DNA from: Cohnella panacarvi Gsoil 349
GTDB lineage: Bacteria > Bacillota > Bacilli > Paenibacillales > Paenibacillaceae
Direction of reading: 5' to 3'
NCBI RefSeq assembly: GCF_000515335.1
Contig: NZ_KI911563.1
Location: forward strand, 1,563,956-1,627,955
Length of the DNA stretch: 64,000 nucleotides
Shown piece by piece: positions 15,650-24,933 of the stretch (the stretch's first letter is position 1; the number at the start of each line of letters is the position of its first letter). Position numbers and translations under genes: made by a program. A model generated the notes under the pieces. The model worked only from the letters and a program-made list of their open reading frames with translations, was not told the origin of the DNA and did not search any database.

Positions 15650-17425
15650 TTACTTCGAACAAAGAGCCGCAAAGCGTTCTACATCTTCGACTACCCTGGA
15701 CACGGCGTCGCGCCAGAATTCCGGTTGATCCACCTGAACGCCCAGGTGGCGAGAAGCTAGTTGCTCTACCGTCATGACACCGGTGTCTCGCAAGAGCCGA
15801 TCGTACTTCGAGCGGAAGCTATCGCCTTCCCGCTCCGCGATAGCGACGAGGCCAGTGCTGAACAAGTAACCGAACGTGTAGGGGAAGTTATAGAACGGCA
15901 CATCGGTCAAGTAAAAATGGAGCTTCGACGCCCAAAAATGAGGATGCCACGAGCTGAGCGAATGGCCGAACGCTTCTTGCTGCGCCTCGACCATGAGCTT
16001 GTTAAGCTCCTCCGTCTCGACCATCCCCGCTGCTCGGCGCTCGTAGAACCGCGTCTCGAACAAGAACCTCGCGCGAATATTCATGAAAAACGCAACGGCG
16101 CGTTGCAGGCGATCGTCCAATAACGATAGCTTCTCCTGATCGCTCGCCGCTCTGCTCAGCAACGCATCGCTCACCAAAGCTTCAGCGAACGTAGATGCTG
16201 TCTCGGCCACGTTCATCGCATACTCTTGCGCCATCGGCGGAAGTCCGTCTACGAGCGCAGCGTGATAAGCATGCCCAAGCTCGTGGGCCAACGTAGAGAC
16301 GTTGCCGGGCGTGCCTGAGTAGGTCATGAAAATTCGGCTTTGCTCGCTGATCGGAAAGCTCGTGCAGAATCCGCCGGGTCTTTTGCCCGAACGGTCTTCC
16401 GCTTCGATCCAGTTATCTTCGAAAGCCTTCCTGGCGAGGTTGGCCAGGTCTGGAGAAAAACGCTCGAACGCTTCCGTGATGATATGTGACGCTTCGTCGA
16501 ATGAAATTTTAGCTTGACTCGAAGCGATCGGAGCATCGACATCATGCCATGCCAGCTGCGACTTGCCGAAATAGCGGGCCTTTAGCGTCAAATATTTCGA
16601 AAGCGGCTCTATCCCCTCCGCTACCGCTCCCCACATCGCATCGAGCGTCGCTTTGCTCATGCGGTTCATCTTAAGCGGTTCCCGCAACGGATCGTTCCAG
16701 CCGCGCATGCCGTAAAGCTTCAGCCGGAACCCGGCCAATCGGTTTAACGTATCGGCGCAAAGATCCGCTTGCTCAGACCAAGCCTGTTCCCATTTGGCCG
16801 CCATCAAGTCGCGAACTTCCGAATTTGCGTCATCCAGCTTGTTCGCCGCTTGGCCGACGGACAAAGAGGTTTCCGAGTCCCCTTCCTTCCAAGGAATAGA
16901 GATACGGCTTACGATCGTGTTGTAATGTTCTCCCCAGCCGTGATAGCCATCTACGGCCAGTTCGCTCGCTACGCTCTCAAGCTCCGGAGGAAGCTTCTCC
17001 TTAGCCGCCTCGCGAAGCTCGTTAAGAGGAAATTGGACGGCTGCCCGCGCGGAATCTCCGCTCCACCGCACCCATTCGGCCTCCGGCACCTCTGCCAGCT
17101 TCGACTCGAACAAGACTTGCGCTTGCTTGAACTTCGCCGACAACGATTGAATGCGTTCCGTCAAAGACACGGCCCTTCGGTCGCTCATCTCCTGAGAGGC
17201 GAGACACGACACGAACGCATCCGCTTCTCTCAAATGCGCCAAACCTCGCTGTAACCGATCCGTCCACTCCGTCAGTAACTCGTCCCCCGCAAGTTGATCC
17301 CCGGCATCTTGCAAGTCCTTCAACAAATCGGCAATAAGCGATTCCGTCTGTTGAACGAATGCCGCAAAACGCGGAGAAGAAGAGCCGCCCTCGAACAGCG
17401 ACTCCAAGTTCCATCTCATATTCAT
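15650..17425 (-). CDS. pepF: M3 family oligoendopeptidase
   Basis: A cytosolic zinc metallopeptidase that cuts short peptides. 591 residues, typical for PepF. The zinc site is HELGH at 381-385 with the downstream Glu in NVAETASTFAEAL near 411. The N-terminal 200 residues are helical, as in the family, which closes over the cleft. GGAAGC lies ahead of the ATG. It is divergent from the small zinc-ribbon gene at 17501 and ends beside the repeat cluster, with its own terminator. Confidence 0.95.
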   Translation of the reverse strand: MNMRWNLESLFEGGSSSPRFAAFVQQTESLIADLLKDLQDAGDQLAGDELLTEWTDRLQRGLAHLREADAFVSCLASQEMSDRRAVSLTERIQSLSAKFKQAQVLFESKLAEVPEAEWVRWSGDSARAAVQFPLNELREAAKEKLPPELESVASELAVDGYHGWGEHYNTIVSRISIPWKEGDSETSLSVGQAANKLDDANSEVRDLMAAKWEQAWSEQADLCADTLNRLAGFRLKLYGMRGWNDPLREPLKMNRMSKATLDAMWGAVAEGIEPLSKYLTLKARYFGKSQLAWHDVDAPIASSQAKISFDEASHIITEAFERFSPDLANLARKAFEDNWIEAEDRSGKRPGGFCTSFPISEQSRIFMTYSGTPGNVSTLAHELGHAYHAALVDGLPPMAQEYAMNVAETASTFAEALVSDALLSRAASDQEKLSLLDDRLQRAVAFFMNIRARFLFETRFYERRAAGMVETEELNKLMVEAQQEAFGHSLSSWHPHFWASKLHFYLTDVPFYNFPYTFGYLFSTGLVAIAEREGDSFRSKYDRLLRDTGVMTVEQLASRHLGVQVDQPEFWRDAVSRVVEDVERFAALCSK

Positions 17426-17500
17426 TTTTTGTTCGCTTCCTTTCTATTTGCACGCCGCTTCCCGGTGATGTTATCTTAGTACAAGAAAGGAGGGGCTTAC

Positions 17501-17734
17501 ATGATCCCATTCCGTAACAGCTGGCCTTACGATATTACAGGCAACGACGTCATCGTGCAAGAATGTCCCTTCTGCAAATCCGCGAACGTCATTCTCCCGC
17601 TTAAACCCGCCGACGTCGAAAGCTTATACGGCGGGGCGCGCAAAATCATGCTGGTCTTTCCTTGCTGCCATAACCGCCTTCGCATTATCGATGCGGATTC
17701 CGACTATTTGCTTGCGAATCGCCAGATTCGTTAA
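17501..17734 (+). CDS. Small protein with putative zinc-binding cysteines
   Basis: 77 residues. CPFC (about 22-25) and CCH (about 54-56) give a possible treble-cleft or ribbon metal site in ECPFCKSANVILPL and FPCCHNRLRIID. AAAGGAGGGG precedes the ATG. It is convergent with the DUF2225 gene, with a 4-base overlap. I do not recognise a named family; a structural zinc site is likely and a function is not. Confidence 0.7.
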   Translation: MIPFRNSWPYDITGNDVIVQECPFCKSANVILPLKPADVESLYGGARKIMLVFPCCHNRLRIIDADSDYLLANRQIR

Positions 17735-18429
17735 CCGCTTAGCTTCATTTCCTCGGGCAGTTCCATGCCCCGCCCCGTCATCTCCTCGCGGATGTTCTGC
17801 CATTGCTCACGGGAAGCCCGAATCATCGAGGCGTCCGTAATGCTGCGATCGTGAATGACTCTTCCGAACCACTTCACGGCATCGTTGAAATCGCCTAAGC
17901 GACGGTGCAAATCTCCGATCAGGAACATTAGCCTTGCGTTGCTGAGCGATTCGCGCTCGGTCTGAAATACGCTTATGTAAGCGTTAAGCGCGTAGCCTAA
18001 AAATCTATTCTCCTGGTCGATATCACCTTTATAACGGAACAACCAGGCAATGTGGTGGAGCAACCCCGCGACGACACGGTCCTTCTCGCCGGTAATCTGG
18101 GCGGACAGCAACGATAGCTTGTAACACTCCATCGCCTCTTCTTCCGTTCGCTCGCCTCCGTAATCCTTATGTTGCCATTTGCTGCCTACTTGATCGAAGA
18201 AAGCTTTTCTTAATTTATCCGGGAGATGCTCCGTAAAGTTCTCCGTAGACGCGAAGCCGCAATAAGGACATACGCGCACGACATAGAAATCGGGATTCAC
18301 TTCTTTAAAGTACGAGCAAAAGTCCGAGTCGGTCCGCACGGCCCTCTTCAAGCTCGGACGAACGCGGGAGGTTTGAAAGCTCGATTCGCAGCAGTGGCAC
18401 TTCACTTTGATTTGAAATAGCGGTTCCAC
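17731..18429 (-). CDS. DUF2225 family protein
   Basis: 232 residues. An N-terminal metal-binding part has CHCC (about 12-15) and CPYC (about 55-58), then a helical TPR-like region (KLSLLSAQITGEKDRVVAGL and LMFLIGDLHRRLGDFNDAVK). This is the usual DUF2225 form in Firmicutes. The GTG start follows AAAGGGGGAAG. Function unknown. It lies 18 bases after the haemoglobin gene, so they may be co-transcribed. Confidence 0.87.
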   Translation of the reverse strand: MEPLFQIKVKCHCCESSFQTSRVRPSLKRAVRTDSDFCSYFKEVNPDFYVVRVCPYCGFASTENFTEHLPDKLRKAFFDQVGSKWQHKDYGGERTEEEAMECYKLSLLSAQITGEKDRVVAGLLHHIAWLFRYKGDIDQENRFLGYALNAYISVFQTERESLSNARLMFLIGDLHRRLGDFNDAVKWFGRVIHDRSITDASMIRASREQWQNIREEMTGRGMELPEEMKLSG

Positions 18430-18447
18430 GAAGCTTCCCCCTTTCGA

Positions 18448-18831
18448 TTAAGATGGATCGGTATTGACGAAATGATGGGCGGGGCCCGAAAGCCTCTCGA
18501 TCATAAGACGTTGCAGCTGTTCCGGAATCGAGGTTTCCGCAAGCGCGGCCGTCATGCAAGATAACCAGGCTTCGGCACGCTCGGGCGTAATCGGGAACGG
18601 CAGATGGCGGGCTCTCATCATCGGATGCCCGTATTCATCGGAATAAAGGGAAGGTCCCCCGAAGAATTGGCTCAAAAACATATATTGCTTTTCCATAACC
18701 GGACGAATGTCGGAAGGAAATAGCGGAGACAACAACGGGTCTCGTTGTACTTTAGGATAAAATCTCTCTACGATCTCGCGTACCATCGGCGCTCCGCCAA
18801 TGGCTTCATATATCGTTGCGTAACTAGACAA
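18448..18831 (-). CDS. yjbI: Truncated haemoglobin, group II
   Basis: A 127-residue 2-on-2 globin that binds haem and O2 or NO. Seen are YEAIGG (helix B start), YPKVQRDPLLSPLFP, QYMFLSQFFGGPSLYS and GHPMMRARHLPFPI, with the proximal His in RARHLPF and the Trp of AEAWLSCM. These are group II marks, as in B. subtilis YjbI. TTG 18831 follows AGGAGGGACGA. It probably deals with oxygen or nitrosative stress. Confidence 0.94.
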   Translation of the reverse strand: MSSYATIYEAIGGAPMVREIVERFYPKVQRDPLLSPLFPSDIRPVMEKQYMFLSQFFGGPSLYSDEYGHPMMRARHLPFPITPERAEAWLSCMTAALAETSIPEQLQRLMIERLSGPAHHFVNTDPS

Positions 18832-18935
18832 ATCGTCCCTCCTGTCGCGCGGATGCTATTAGGATGCTGGACCTAATCATCATGGCTAATGGATCAAGCC
18901 TATTATACCACCAAAGTCACATTTTGCCTCTTGAA

Positions 18936-18968
18936 AAATAAAAAAGATCATCCGAGTTCGGACGATCT
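18936..18968 (-). terminator. Intrinsic terminator
   Basis: AGATCGTCCGA and TCGGATGATCT form a stem with a minor mismatch, and a T-rich run follows in the leftward direction. It ends the small ORF at 18997-19083. Confidence 0.75.
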
Positions 18969-18996
18969 AAGCGGCACGAGCCGTTGCGTATGGTTT

Positions 18997-19083
18997 TCAA
19001 ACTTCTTCTTCGGGTCTCATCAATGATTCACGGATGACATATACGAAAGCGCATACAATTAATCCTGCGACTACGCCGGCCAT
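18997..19083 (-). CDS. 28-residue single-helix membrane protein
   Basis: MAGVVAGLIVCAFVYVIRES then LMRPEEEV. One hydrophobic helix is followed by an acidic tail. GGAG lies eight bases before ATG 19083 and a terminator follows within 30 bases, so this short frame has all the parts of a real gene. No family recognised. An ATG two codons earlier overlaps the ribosome-binding site and is less likely. Confidence 0.6.
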   Translation of the reverse strand: MAGVVAGLIVCAFVYVIRESLMRPEEEV

Positions 19084-19287
19084 ATTCATCACTCCATTAA
19101 GAAGCAGATTGGATGCAACGGGTTATATGCGTGAATATCTAATTTGATTGTACCATATTTCGTTTAGAACGCCATCTTTTTTTGCAAGCGGTTACAATCC
19201 TAAATGCCCTTCGATCGCGGGAAACATTGTCCAACCAGGCTCATATAAATGGGACAAGAGAGTCATTGCCCATTGGAGGGAACAACA

Positions 19288-20388
19288 TTGCGGATGGACC
19301 GCCTCGTTGAACGGAACGAGACCCGAATAAGCTCTTTTGCAGGCATGCTCGGAATCGGCGGGATCGCTCTCCTGCTCGGAGGGCTGGCGTTCGGAATGCC
19401 CGGCAAAGCGCTTGAAGCCTCCTTGCGCGGCGTTTCGGTATGGTGGGATGTACTGTTTCCGGCCCTCTTTCCTTTTTTCGTGCTTTCGGAAATCATGCTC
19501 GGCTTTGGCATCGTTCACTTCGCCGGAAAGCTGCTGGACCCCCTCATGCGCCCGTTATTCCGGCTGCCCGGCGTCGGCGGCTTCGTGGTCGCGATGGGGT
19601 TCGTGTCCGGATATCCCGTCGGCGCCCGTTTAACTTCGCGTTTAATGGAACAGTCGATGATTAACCGCGATCAAGGCGAACGGCTCGTCGCCATGACGAC
19701 GACGTCCGACCCGATCTTCCTGATCGGCGCGGTATGCATCGGCTTTTTCGGCAATACGGAGCCTGCGCTTGTGCTTGCGATCGCCCACTACGGCGGCGCC
19801 TTGGCGTTAGGCATTATATCCCGATATCGCGTCGATAAGAACGAAAGCAAGACGGGCCATCCTCCCGGTCCTGCCCAAGGCAGCAGAATCCGCAGCGCAT
19901 TGGCCGCCATGCACCAAGCGAGACTTGCGGACGGACGTCCCTTCGCCATTCTGTTGCAGCAATCGTTGCAATCTTCCTTGGTTCTCATGATGATCGTCGG
20001 AGGATTGGTCGTGTTTTTCTCGGCCGCCATGACGCTGCTCGTCGACAGCGGATCGCTTATCCTGTTCCACCATGCGATCGCGGGTCTCCTCGACTTGTTC
20101 GGCTTGTCGCCTCATCTCGCGCCTTCGCTTATTAACGGAACGTTCGAGGTGACGATCGGAGCCAAAGCCGCGGCGATGAGCGGGGATGCCGGAGTCACGC
20201 TTCCGCTTGTCCATCGCGTGGCGGCAGCCGCGTTCGTGCTCTCTTGGGCCGGGTTATCCGTGCATGCGCAGGTAGCCGGTCTGATGAGCCGCACGCCATG
20301 GCGCTACTGGCCGTTCGCGCGATTCCGCTTGCTGCACGGGCTACTCGCCATGTTCATCGTCTATTTGATTTGGCCGTTGTGCCATTGA
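19288..20388 (+). CDS. ylbJ: Sporulation integral membrane protein YlbJ
   Basis: 366 residues with about eight hydrophobic helices and nucleoside-recognition (Gate) domain features. These include GVGGFVVAMGFVSGYPVGAR and MTTTSDPIFLIGAV in the first half, with the matching NGTFEVTIGAKAA in the second. This is the YlbJ pattern, a protein needed at later stages of spore formation in B. subtilis. I start at TTG 19288 because GGAGGG lies seven bases upstream; an upstream start at 19249 has none. It precedes nadK by 82 bases on the same strand. Confidence 0.92.
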   Translation: MRMDRLVERNETRISSFAGMLGIGGIALLLGGLAFGMPGKALEASLRGVSVWWDVLFPALFPFFVLSEIMLGFGIVHFAGKLLDPLMRPLFRLPGVGGFVVAMGFVSGYPVGARLTSRLMEQSMINRDQGERLVAMTTTSDPIFLIGAVCIGFFGNTEPALVLAIAHYGGALALGIISRYRVDKNESKTGHPPGPAQGSRIRSALAAMHQARLADGRPFAILLQQSLQSSLVLMMIVGGLVVFFSAAMTLLVDSGSLILFHHAIAGLLDLFGLSPHLAPSLINGTFEVTIGAKAAAMSGDAGVTLPLVHRVAAAAFVLSWAGLSVHAQVAGLMSRTPWRYWPFARFRLLHGLLAMFIVYLIWPLCH

Positions 20389-20470
20389 GAAGGCAAGCAT
20401 TGTATTCCCTCCGGTTATTGTTTATGATCTTATCAAATACAGCCACCTTGTCCGGAAGGAGCGTCACCGC

Positions 20471-21265
20471 TTGAAATACGCATTATTGGACCGTGGAGAC
20501 CAGCTTTCTCGGCAGTTAGCCGAACAGCTTCACGGGCTTGCAGCGACCAAGGGACTTACGCATAACGAACAAAAGCCGGATATCGTCGTCTCGATCGGCG
20601 GAGACGGCACGCTGCTTCAGGCGTTTCACCGTTATAAAGATCAGCTCGACTGCGTGTCCTTCGTCGGTGTTCATACGGGCCACCTCGGTTTTTATGCCGA
20701 TTGGAAGAAGGACGAGATCGAACAGCTCGTGAGCGCAATGGCCGCCTCGAAGCCTCATAACGTGATCTATCCGCTATTACATATCGAAGTGAATACGAAA
20801 TCCGGCAGCTCGTCTTACTTGGCGTTGAACGAATTTACGCTGAAGGGCGTCGACGGGACGCTGGTAGCCTCGCTGCTCATTAACGACGAGCCGTTCGAGA
20901 TGTTCCGCGGCGACGGCATCGTCATCTCCACCCCTTCGGGCAGTACCGGCTACAACAAAAGTCTTGGCGGAGCCGTCATTCATCCGTCGCTCGAGGCGCT
21001 GCAAATCGCGGAAATCGCTTCGATCAACAATCGGATTTACCGTACGCTCGGCTCGTCGGTTATATTGCCGAAGCATCATCATTGCGACATCGTACCGAAT
21101 CCCGACAAAGAGCTGCACATCGCCATCGATCATCTGGCCGTCCAGATGTCAGGCGTCACCTCGATTACGTGCCGGGTGTCCGATCAGAAGGTCGCTTTCG
21201 CCCGCTATCGGCCATTTCCGTTCTGGAATCGCGTCAGAGAGGCCTTCATCGGCTCGAAAGATTAA
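20471..21265 (+). CDS. nadK: NAD kinase
   Basis: Makes NADP from NAD and ATP (or polyphosphate). 264 residues with the GGDG motif in VVSIGGDGTLLQAF, then the NE/D motif LALNEFTLKG and the Gly-rich TPSGSTGYNKSLGGAV. All are NadK hallmarks and sit in the usual order. TTG 20471 follows AAGGAGCGTCACCGC. The gene ends just before a strong bidirectional terminator. Confidence 0.97.
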   Translation: MKYALLDRGDQLSRQLAEQLHGLAATKGLTHNEQKPDIVVSIGGDGTLLQAFHRYKDQLDCVSFVGVHTGHLGFYADWKKDEIEQLVSAMAASKPHNVIYPLLHIEVNTKSGSSSYLALNEFTLKGVDGTLVASLLINDEPFEMFRGDGIVISTPSGSTGYNKSLGGAVIHPSLEALQIAEIASINNRIYRTLGSSVILPKHHHCDIVPNPDKELHIAIDHLAVQMSGVTSITCRVSDQKVAFARYRPFPFWNRVREAFIGSKD

Positions 21266-21279
21266 TTCTTCGAACGACC

Positions 21280-21322
21280 AAAAAAGCCTTTTCCCGAAGA
21301 TCGGCTTCGGGAAAAGGCTTTA
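21280..21322. terminator. Bidirectional terminator between nadK and yutD
   Basis: AAAGCCTTTTCCCGAAG pairs with its exact complement across a 4-nt loop (17 bp), with A and T runs on either side. It serves both convergent genes. Confidence 0.85.
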
Positions 21323-21332
21323 TTCATTTCTA

Positions 21333-22295
21333 TTATTCGCTCGCGCGGGGATTGTTGCCGCCGCCTTCGTTGCGTTGCGCGCCTTCCGGTCTAGGGCCTT
21401 GCTTGCCGCCGAAGCTTTTGCGCCTGCGGTTCTTGCCCGGCCACCGGCTCCCGTTGCGGGCCGCTTCCGCATTCGGATGCGCGCCGCCAGCCTCGCCATG
21501 GTTCCGTCCTTCGGCTGCTTGCCGGTTGCCGCCTTCAGCGTTCTGCTGAGGCCTAGGCCCGCGAGGTCCGCCTTGGTTCCCGCGATGCTGGCCATGCTCG
21601 CCGCGCCCTTGTCCGCCGCGTTCTTGGTTATGGCTTTGGTTGCCGGAGCCTTGTCCTTGGCGACGCTCTCCTCCGCCTTGACCATGACCCGGTTTCCCGT
21701 GCCGGTTGTATGAACCGCCGCCTTCTTGGCCTTGCCGGGAGCCTCCACGATGCTGAGAGCCGCCTGCATTCGCGGCGTTGCTCTCTCTTCGCCGTTCCGC
21801 GCTTTCGGCTGCCGCTCTCGCAACCGCGGATACGGTTACATTCGGCACTCTGGCAGGGCCGCCCGAACGTTCCTTCAGCGGCCATCGCATCAGCGGACCG
21901 TTGTGCGTCGCCGCCGTCTCGGCCGCCTGCTCGACAGCTTCGCCGGCTGCGGCGCTTGCGCTTGCAGCATCTGCAGCGTTCTGCTGTCCCTGCGCAAGCT
22001 CCTCGGGAGTCAACGTCTTGCTATCCACCTTCGCCAAGACGAAATAGGCACACCCGAAATTGCAATATTCGTTAATGTAATCGATCAAGCTCGAGATGAC
22101 CGATTCCTTCGTCGCGCGCGGATGACCGTCCTTATAGAAGCCGCGAAGACGCAACTGACTGTAACCCCAATCGCCTACGATATAATCGAAGCGCTCCAGC
22201 ACTTCGCTGTACCGTTCGCGGAAAACTTCCGGATTCCATCCGCTCTTGTTCTCGTGAAGCAGCGAGTAAGCGTTGCCGCCAGCCATGAAGATCAC
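21333..22295 (-). CDS. yutD: YutD family protein with long Gly/Arg/Gln/His-rich tail
   Basis: 320 residues. The first 110 or so ([57 protein letters not shown]) match YutD, a small protein of unknown role found next to lipA in Firmicutes. The rest is a Gln/Ala linker followed by about 150 residues rich in Gly, Arg, Asn, Gln, His and Ser ([31 protein letters not shown]). B. subtilis YutD lacks this. GTG 22295 overlaps the lipA stop (GTGA) with GGGAGGAGAG seven bases upstream, so the genes are translationally coupled. The tail looks disordered and could bind RNA. Confidence 0.85.
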   Translation of the reverse strand: MIFMAGGNAYSLLHENKSGWNPEVFRERYSEVLERFDYIVGDWGYSQLRLRGFYKDGHPRATKESVISSLIDYINEYCNFGCAYFVLAKVDSKTLTPEELAQGQQNAADAASASAAAGEAVEQAAETAATHNGPLMRWPLKERSGGPARVPNVTVSAVARAAAESAERRRESNAANAGGSQHRGGSRQGQEGGGSYNRHGKPGHGQGGGERRQGQGSGNQSHNQERGGQGRGEHGQHRGNQGGPRGPRPQQNAEGGNRQAAEGRNHGEAGGAHPNAEAARNGSRWPGKNRRRKSFGGKQGPRPEGAQRNEGGGNNPRASE

Positions 22296-23197
22296 GTTAG
22301 GCTCTCCTCCCGAACACCCGTCGTACTTGCCTGCGCGGACTTGACCTGCTCGTGCGCATGATAGGAGCTGCGAACGAACGGCGCCGACTCCACGTGGGAG
22401 AATCCGCGCGACAGCCCGTCTTGCTTGAACTGCTTGAACTCGTCCGGATGAACGTAGCGTACGAGATCGATATGGCTCGAGGATGGCTGCAAATATTGGC
22501 CTAACGTCAGAATGTTGCAAGCCACCGCGCGCAGATCGTCCATCGCCTGCAGCACTTCCTCGCGCGTCTCGCCCAGCCCGAGCATAATGCTCGACTTCGT
22601 CGGGATTTGCGGCTGCATCGCTTTGGCGCGGCTGAGCAACTCCAGCGACCGGCGATACTTCGCCTTCGCGCGCACGCGATTCGACAAGCGCTCGACCGTC
22701 TCGATGTTGTGGTTCAGGATGTCCGGCTTCGCGTCCATGACGATCTTGAGCGACTCCTCGTTGCCGAGGAAGTCCGGAATCAACACTTCCACGCTGCACA
22801 GCGGCAGCTTGCGACGGATCGCTTTAATCGTCTCGGCGAATATCGATGCCCCGCCGTCCTTCAGATCGTCGCGCGCGACCGATGTCACGACGCAATGCTG
22901 CAAGCCCATCTGCACTGCCGCGTCGGCTACGCGCTCGGGCTCCTGCAAATCGAGTTCCGTCGGCAATCCGGTCTTCACCGCGCAGAACCGGCAGGCTCTC
23001 GTGCATATATCCCCGAGGATCATGAATGTCGCCGTGCGGTTAGCCCAGCATTCGTATATGTTCGGACAGCGCGCTTCCTCGCACACCGTGTGCAGCGTCT
23101 TCGTCCGCATCATCTGCTTGATTTCTTGGTATGGCTCTCCGGTCGTCAGCCTGATCTTCAGCCACTCCGGCTTGGGCGGCTTCGCGCTTGTCGTCAT
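22292..23197 (-). CDS. lipA: Lipoyl synthase
   Basis: A radical SAM enzyme that inserts two sulfurs into octanoyl groups on carrier proteins. 301 residues. The auxiliary cluster motif is in [14 protein letters not shown], and the radical SAM CxxxCxxC is CTRACRFC. Later marks are [15 protein letters not shown] and [14 protein letters not shown]. The stop overlaps the start of yutD. A sigma-A promoter at 23224-23253 drives the pair. Confidence 0.98.
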   Translation of the reverse strand: MTTSAKPPKPEWLKIRLTTGEPYQEIKQMMRTKTLHTVCEEARCPNIYECWANRTATFMILGDICTRACRFCAVKTGLPTELDLQEPERVADAAVQMGLQHCVVTSVARDDLKDGGASIFAETIKAIRRKLPLCSVEVLIPDFLGNEESLKIVMDAKPDILNHNIETVERLSNRVRAKAKYRRSLELLSRAKAMQPQIPTKSSIMLGLGETREEVLQAMDDLRAVACNILTLGQYLQPSSSHIDLVRYVHPDEFKQFKQDGLSRGFSHVESAPFVRSSYHAHEQVKSAQASTTGVREESLT

Positions 23198-23223
23198 TTC
23201 GGTCCCCTCTTTCTGTCCCCCTT

Positions 23224-23253
23224 ATTATAATGTAGTGTAACGCTTTATGCCAA
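23224..23253 (-). promoter_or_regulatory. Sigma-A promoter of lipA-yutD
   Basis: TTGGCA (23253-23248), 18-bp spacer, TATAAT (23229-23224), about 27 bases ahead of the ATG. Confidence 0.65.
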
Positions 23254-23291
23254 TGAAGATATTCAAGAGGGAGAAAGAGTCAAGCTCCGCG

Positions 23292-24137
23292 TCAAACCCC
23301 GGAATATGCCATGAATCCGCCGTCCACCGGCACGGTCACGCCGGTAACGAAGCCGGAAGCGCTTTCGTCGACGAGCCACATAAGCGTGCCGAGCAAATCC
23401 TCGGGCTTTCCGAACCGCCTCATCGGCGTATGGGCGATAATCTTGCCCGAACGTTCCGTTAGAGAGCCGTCTTCGTTCGTCAGCAAACGGCGATTCTGTT
23501 CCGTCAGGAAAAAGCCCGGCGCGATCGCATTCACCCGAATGCCCGCCTCAGCCATGTGCACGGCCAGCCACTGCGTAAAGTTATTGATGGCTGCTTTGGC
23601 CGCGCTGTACGCGGGCACCTTCGTCATCGGGCTCGGCGCGCTCATCGAGGAGATGTTGATGACCGTAGCGCCTGTCTTATTCACCATGTGTTTAGCGAAT
23701 ACTTGCGTCGGGTTCAGCGTGCCGAGGAAGTTCAGGTTAAGCACGGAAGAGAACCCGTCCACGGTCAAATCGAAGAACGTCTTCACTTCCGGATTCTGCA
23801 AATCTTCGAGCCGGAAAATCTCATTCGTCGTAATCCCGTCCGGATGGTTGCCACCCGCTCCGTTAATGAGAATATCGCATGGGCCGAGCAACTGCGTAAC
23901 GATCCCGTCCGCTTCCCGCACGCTTTCCACGTCCAGCACGTTACAAGAGATCGCGATCGCCTCTCCTCCCGCATGCCAAATTTCTTCGGCTAGCGACTCC
24001 CCCTTCTCCGCGTTGCGGTTCAGTATCGCCACTTTAATGCCGTATCTGCCAAGCTCCTTGGCCATCTCCGAACAGAGAACGCCGCTGCCGCCGGTGATAA
24101 CCGCTACGCGTCCCCGCAAATGCTCTTTTCCGCCCAT
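23292..24137 (-). CDS. uxuB: SDR-type D-mannonate (fructuronate) oxidoreductase
   Basis: A 281-residue short-chain dehydrogenase. It has the nucleotide-binding [11 protein letters not shown] near residue 17, NGAGGNHP after strand 4, the catalytic Ser in [10 protein letters not shown] and [10 protein letters not shown] with the Tyr-Lys pair. The long insertion [20 protein letters not shown] is typical of the UxuB-like SDRs of Bacillus, which interconvert D-fructuronate and D-mannonate with NAD(H). Its place directly after a uxuA remnant and a sugar ABC transporter supports that assignment. GAGGGGCTGAGAGT precedes the ATG. Confidence 0.88.
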   Translation of the reverse strand: MGGKEHLRGRVAVITGGSGVLCSEMAKELGRYGIKVAILNRNAEKGESLAEEIWHAGGEAIAISCNVLDVESVREADGIVTQLLGPCDILINGAGGNHPDGITTNEIFRLEDLQNPEVKTFFDLTVDGFSSVLNLNFLGTLNPTQVFAKHMVNKTGATVINISSMSAPSPMTKVPAYSAAKAAINNFTQWLAVHMAEAGIRVNAIAPGFFLTEQNRRLLTNEDGSLTERSGKIIAHTPMRRFGKPEDLLGTLMWLVDESASGFVTGVTVPVDGGFMAYSGV

Positions 24138-24158
24138 ACTCTCAGCCCCTCTAGCCCT

Positions 24159-24918
24159 CTATGTCTTCGTCCGTTCACAACAGTCCCACAGCCCCCACGC
24201 GCGCAAGAGGAATTCTTCCTGCGAATTCACGCACCATCGCGGTAATGTCAATCTCCGGGGTCGCCCCGAGCGAACGGCTACACAACGCCACGCCGTTGGA
24301 CGGGCTGTCCACGAAATCGAGGATGAGGCGAATGTCGTCGCGATTCTTCGCGATGCGCGGCAAGCTGCAGATCGAATCGGACGGATTGTCCGGTTGGATC
24401 GCCATCTTAATGCCGTACTGCTCAGCGACGGGAACGACATGTTCCAAGAAGTGCCGGAGATTATCGCGCAGCTTCTCCTCCGTCACGTCTTTGTACGCCT
24501 CGAACAGTTCCGATAGACGGTCCAGAAGCTCCCGCTCCATACCCGGCTTCGCGGCCTCAGAGTTGCACAGATCGCCGCGAGCCCAGTCGAATACCGGCGT
24601 GAAGTTGTAGCAGATCGTCTTGACGCCGACAGTCGCGAGATTCGCCATCGTCTTTTTGTAATTCTCGATATAGAGGTCTCGTGTCGGCAAGCCGATCTTG
24701 ATATCGTCATGGACGTTAACGCATTCTACCACTTCCAGATGCAAGCCGGTTTCGTCGGATAACCGTTTGAAAGCGAGGATTCTCTCCATCGGCCATACCT
24801 CGCCCGCGGGCACGTCGTGCAGCGCCCATATGATGCCTTCAACGCCCGGAATTTGCTTGATTTGCTTTAAAGTAAACGCATCGTCGCCTTCTCCATACCA
24901 ACGGAACACCATTCTCAT
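24159..24918 (-). pseudogene. uxuA: Mannonate dehydratase, broken by an internal deletion
   Basis: The frame from ATG 24918 encodes a good UxuA N-terminus: RWYGEGDDAFTLKQIKQIPG, VVECVNVHDDIKIG, NFTPVFDWARGDL and QPDNPSDSICSLPRI. After residue 239 (AGRIPLAR) it runs into VGAVGLL and a stop at 24175. The next frame from the same point reads AWGLWDCCERTKT and stops at 24159, which resembles the usual UxuA C-terminus (WGLWD region). So about 100 codons, which in the family carry the DHGR and YGLYDR blocks, appear to be missing out of frame. The product should be inactive, leaving the pathway without this step unless another copy exists. Confidence 0.8.
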
Positions 24919-24933
24919 CTCTTTAGTCTCCTA

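Noticed and set aside
15550..15777. 75-residue open frame after the transposase-derived gene
   Set aside because: It begins inside a repeat copy, crosses the pepF terminator and overlaps pepF antisense; no ribosome site.
22296..22799. Upstream extension of the yutD frame into lipA
   Set aside because: The residues match nothing in YutD; they are lipA read in another frame. The GTG overlapping the lipA stop has a strong ribosome site.
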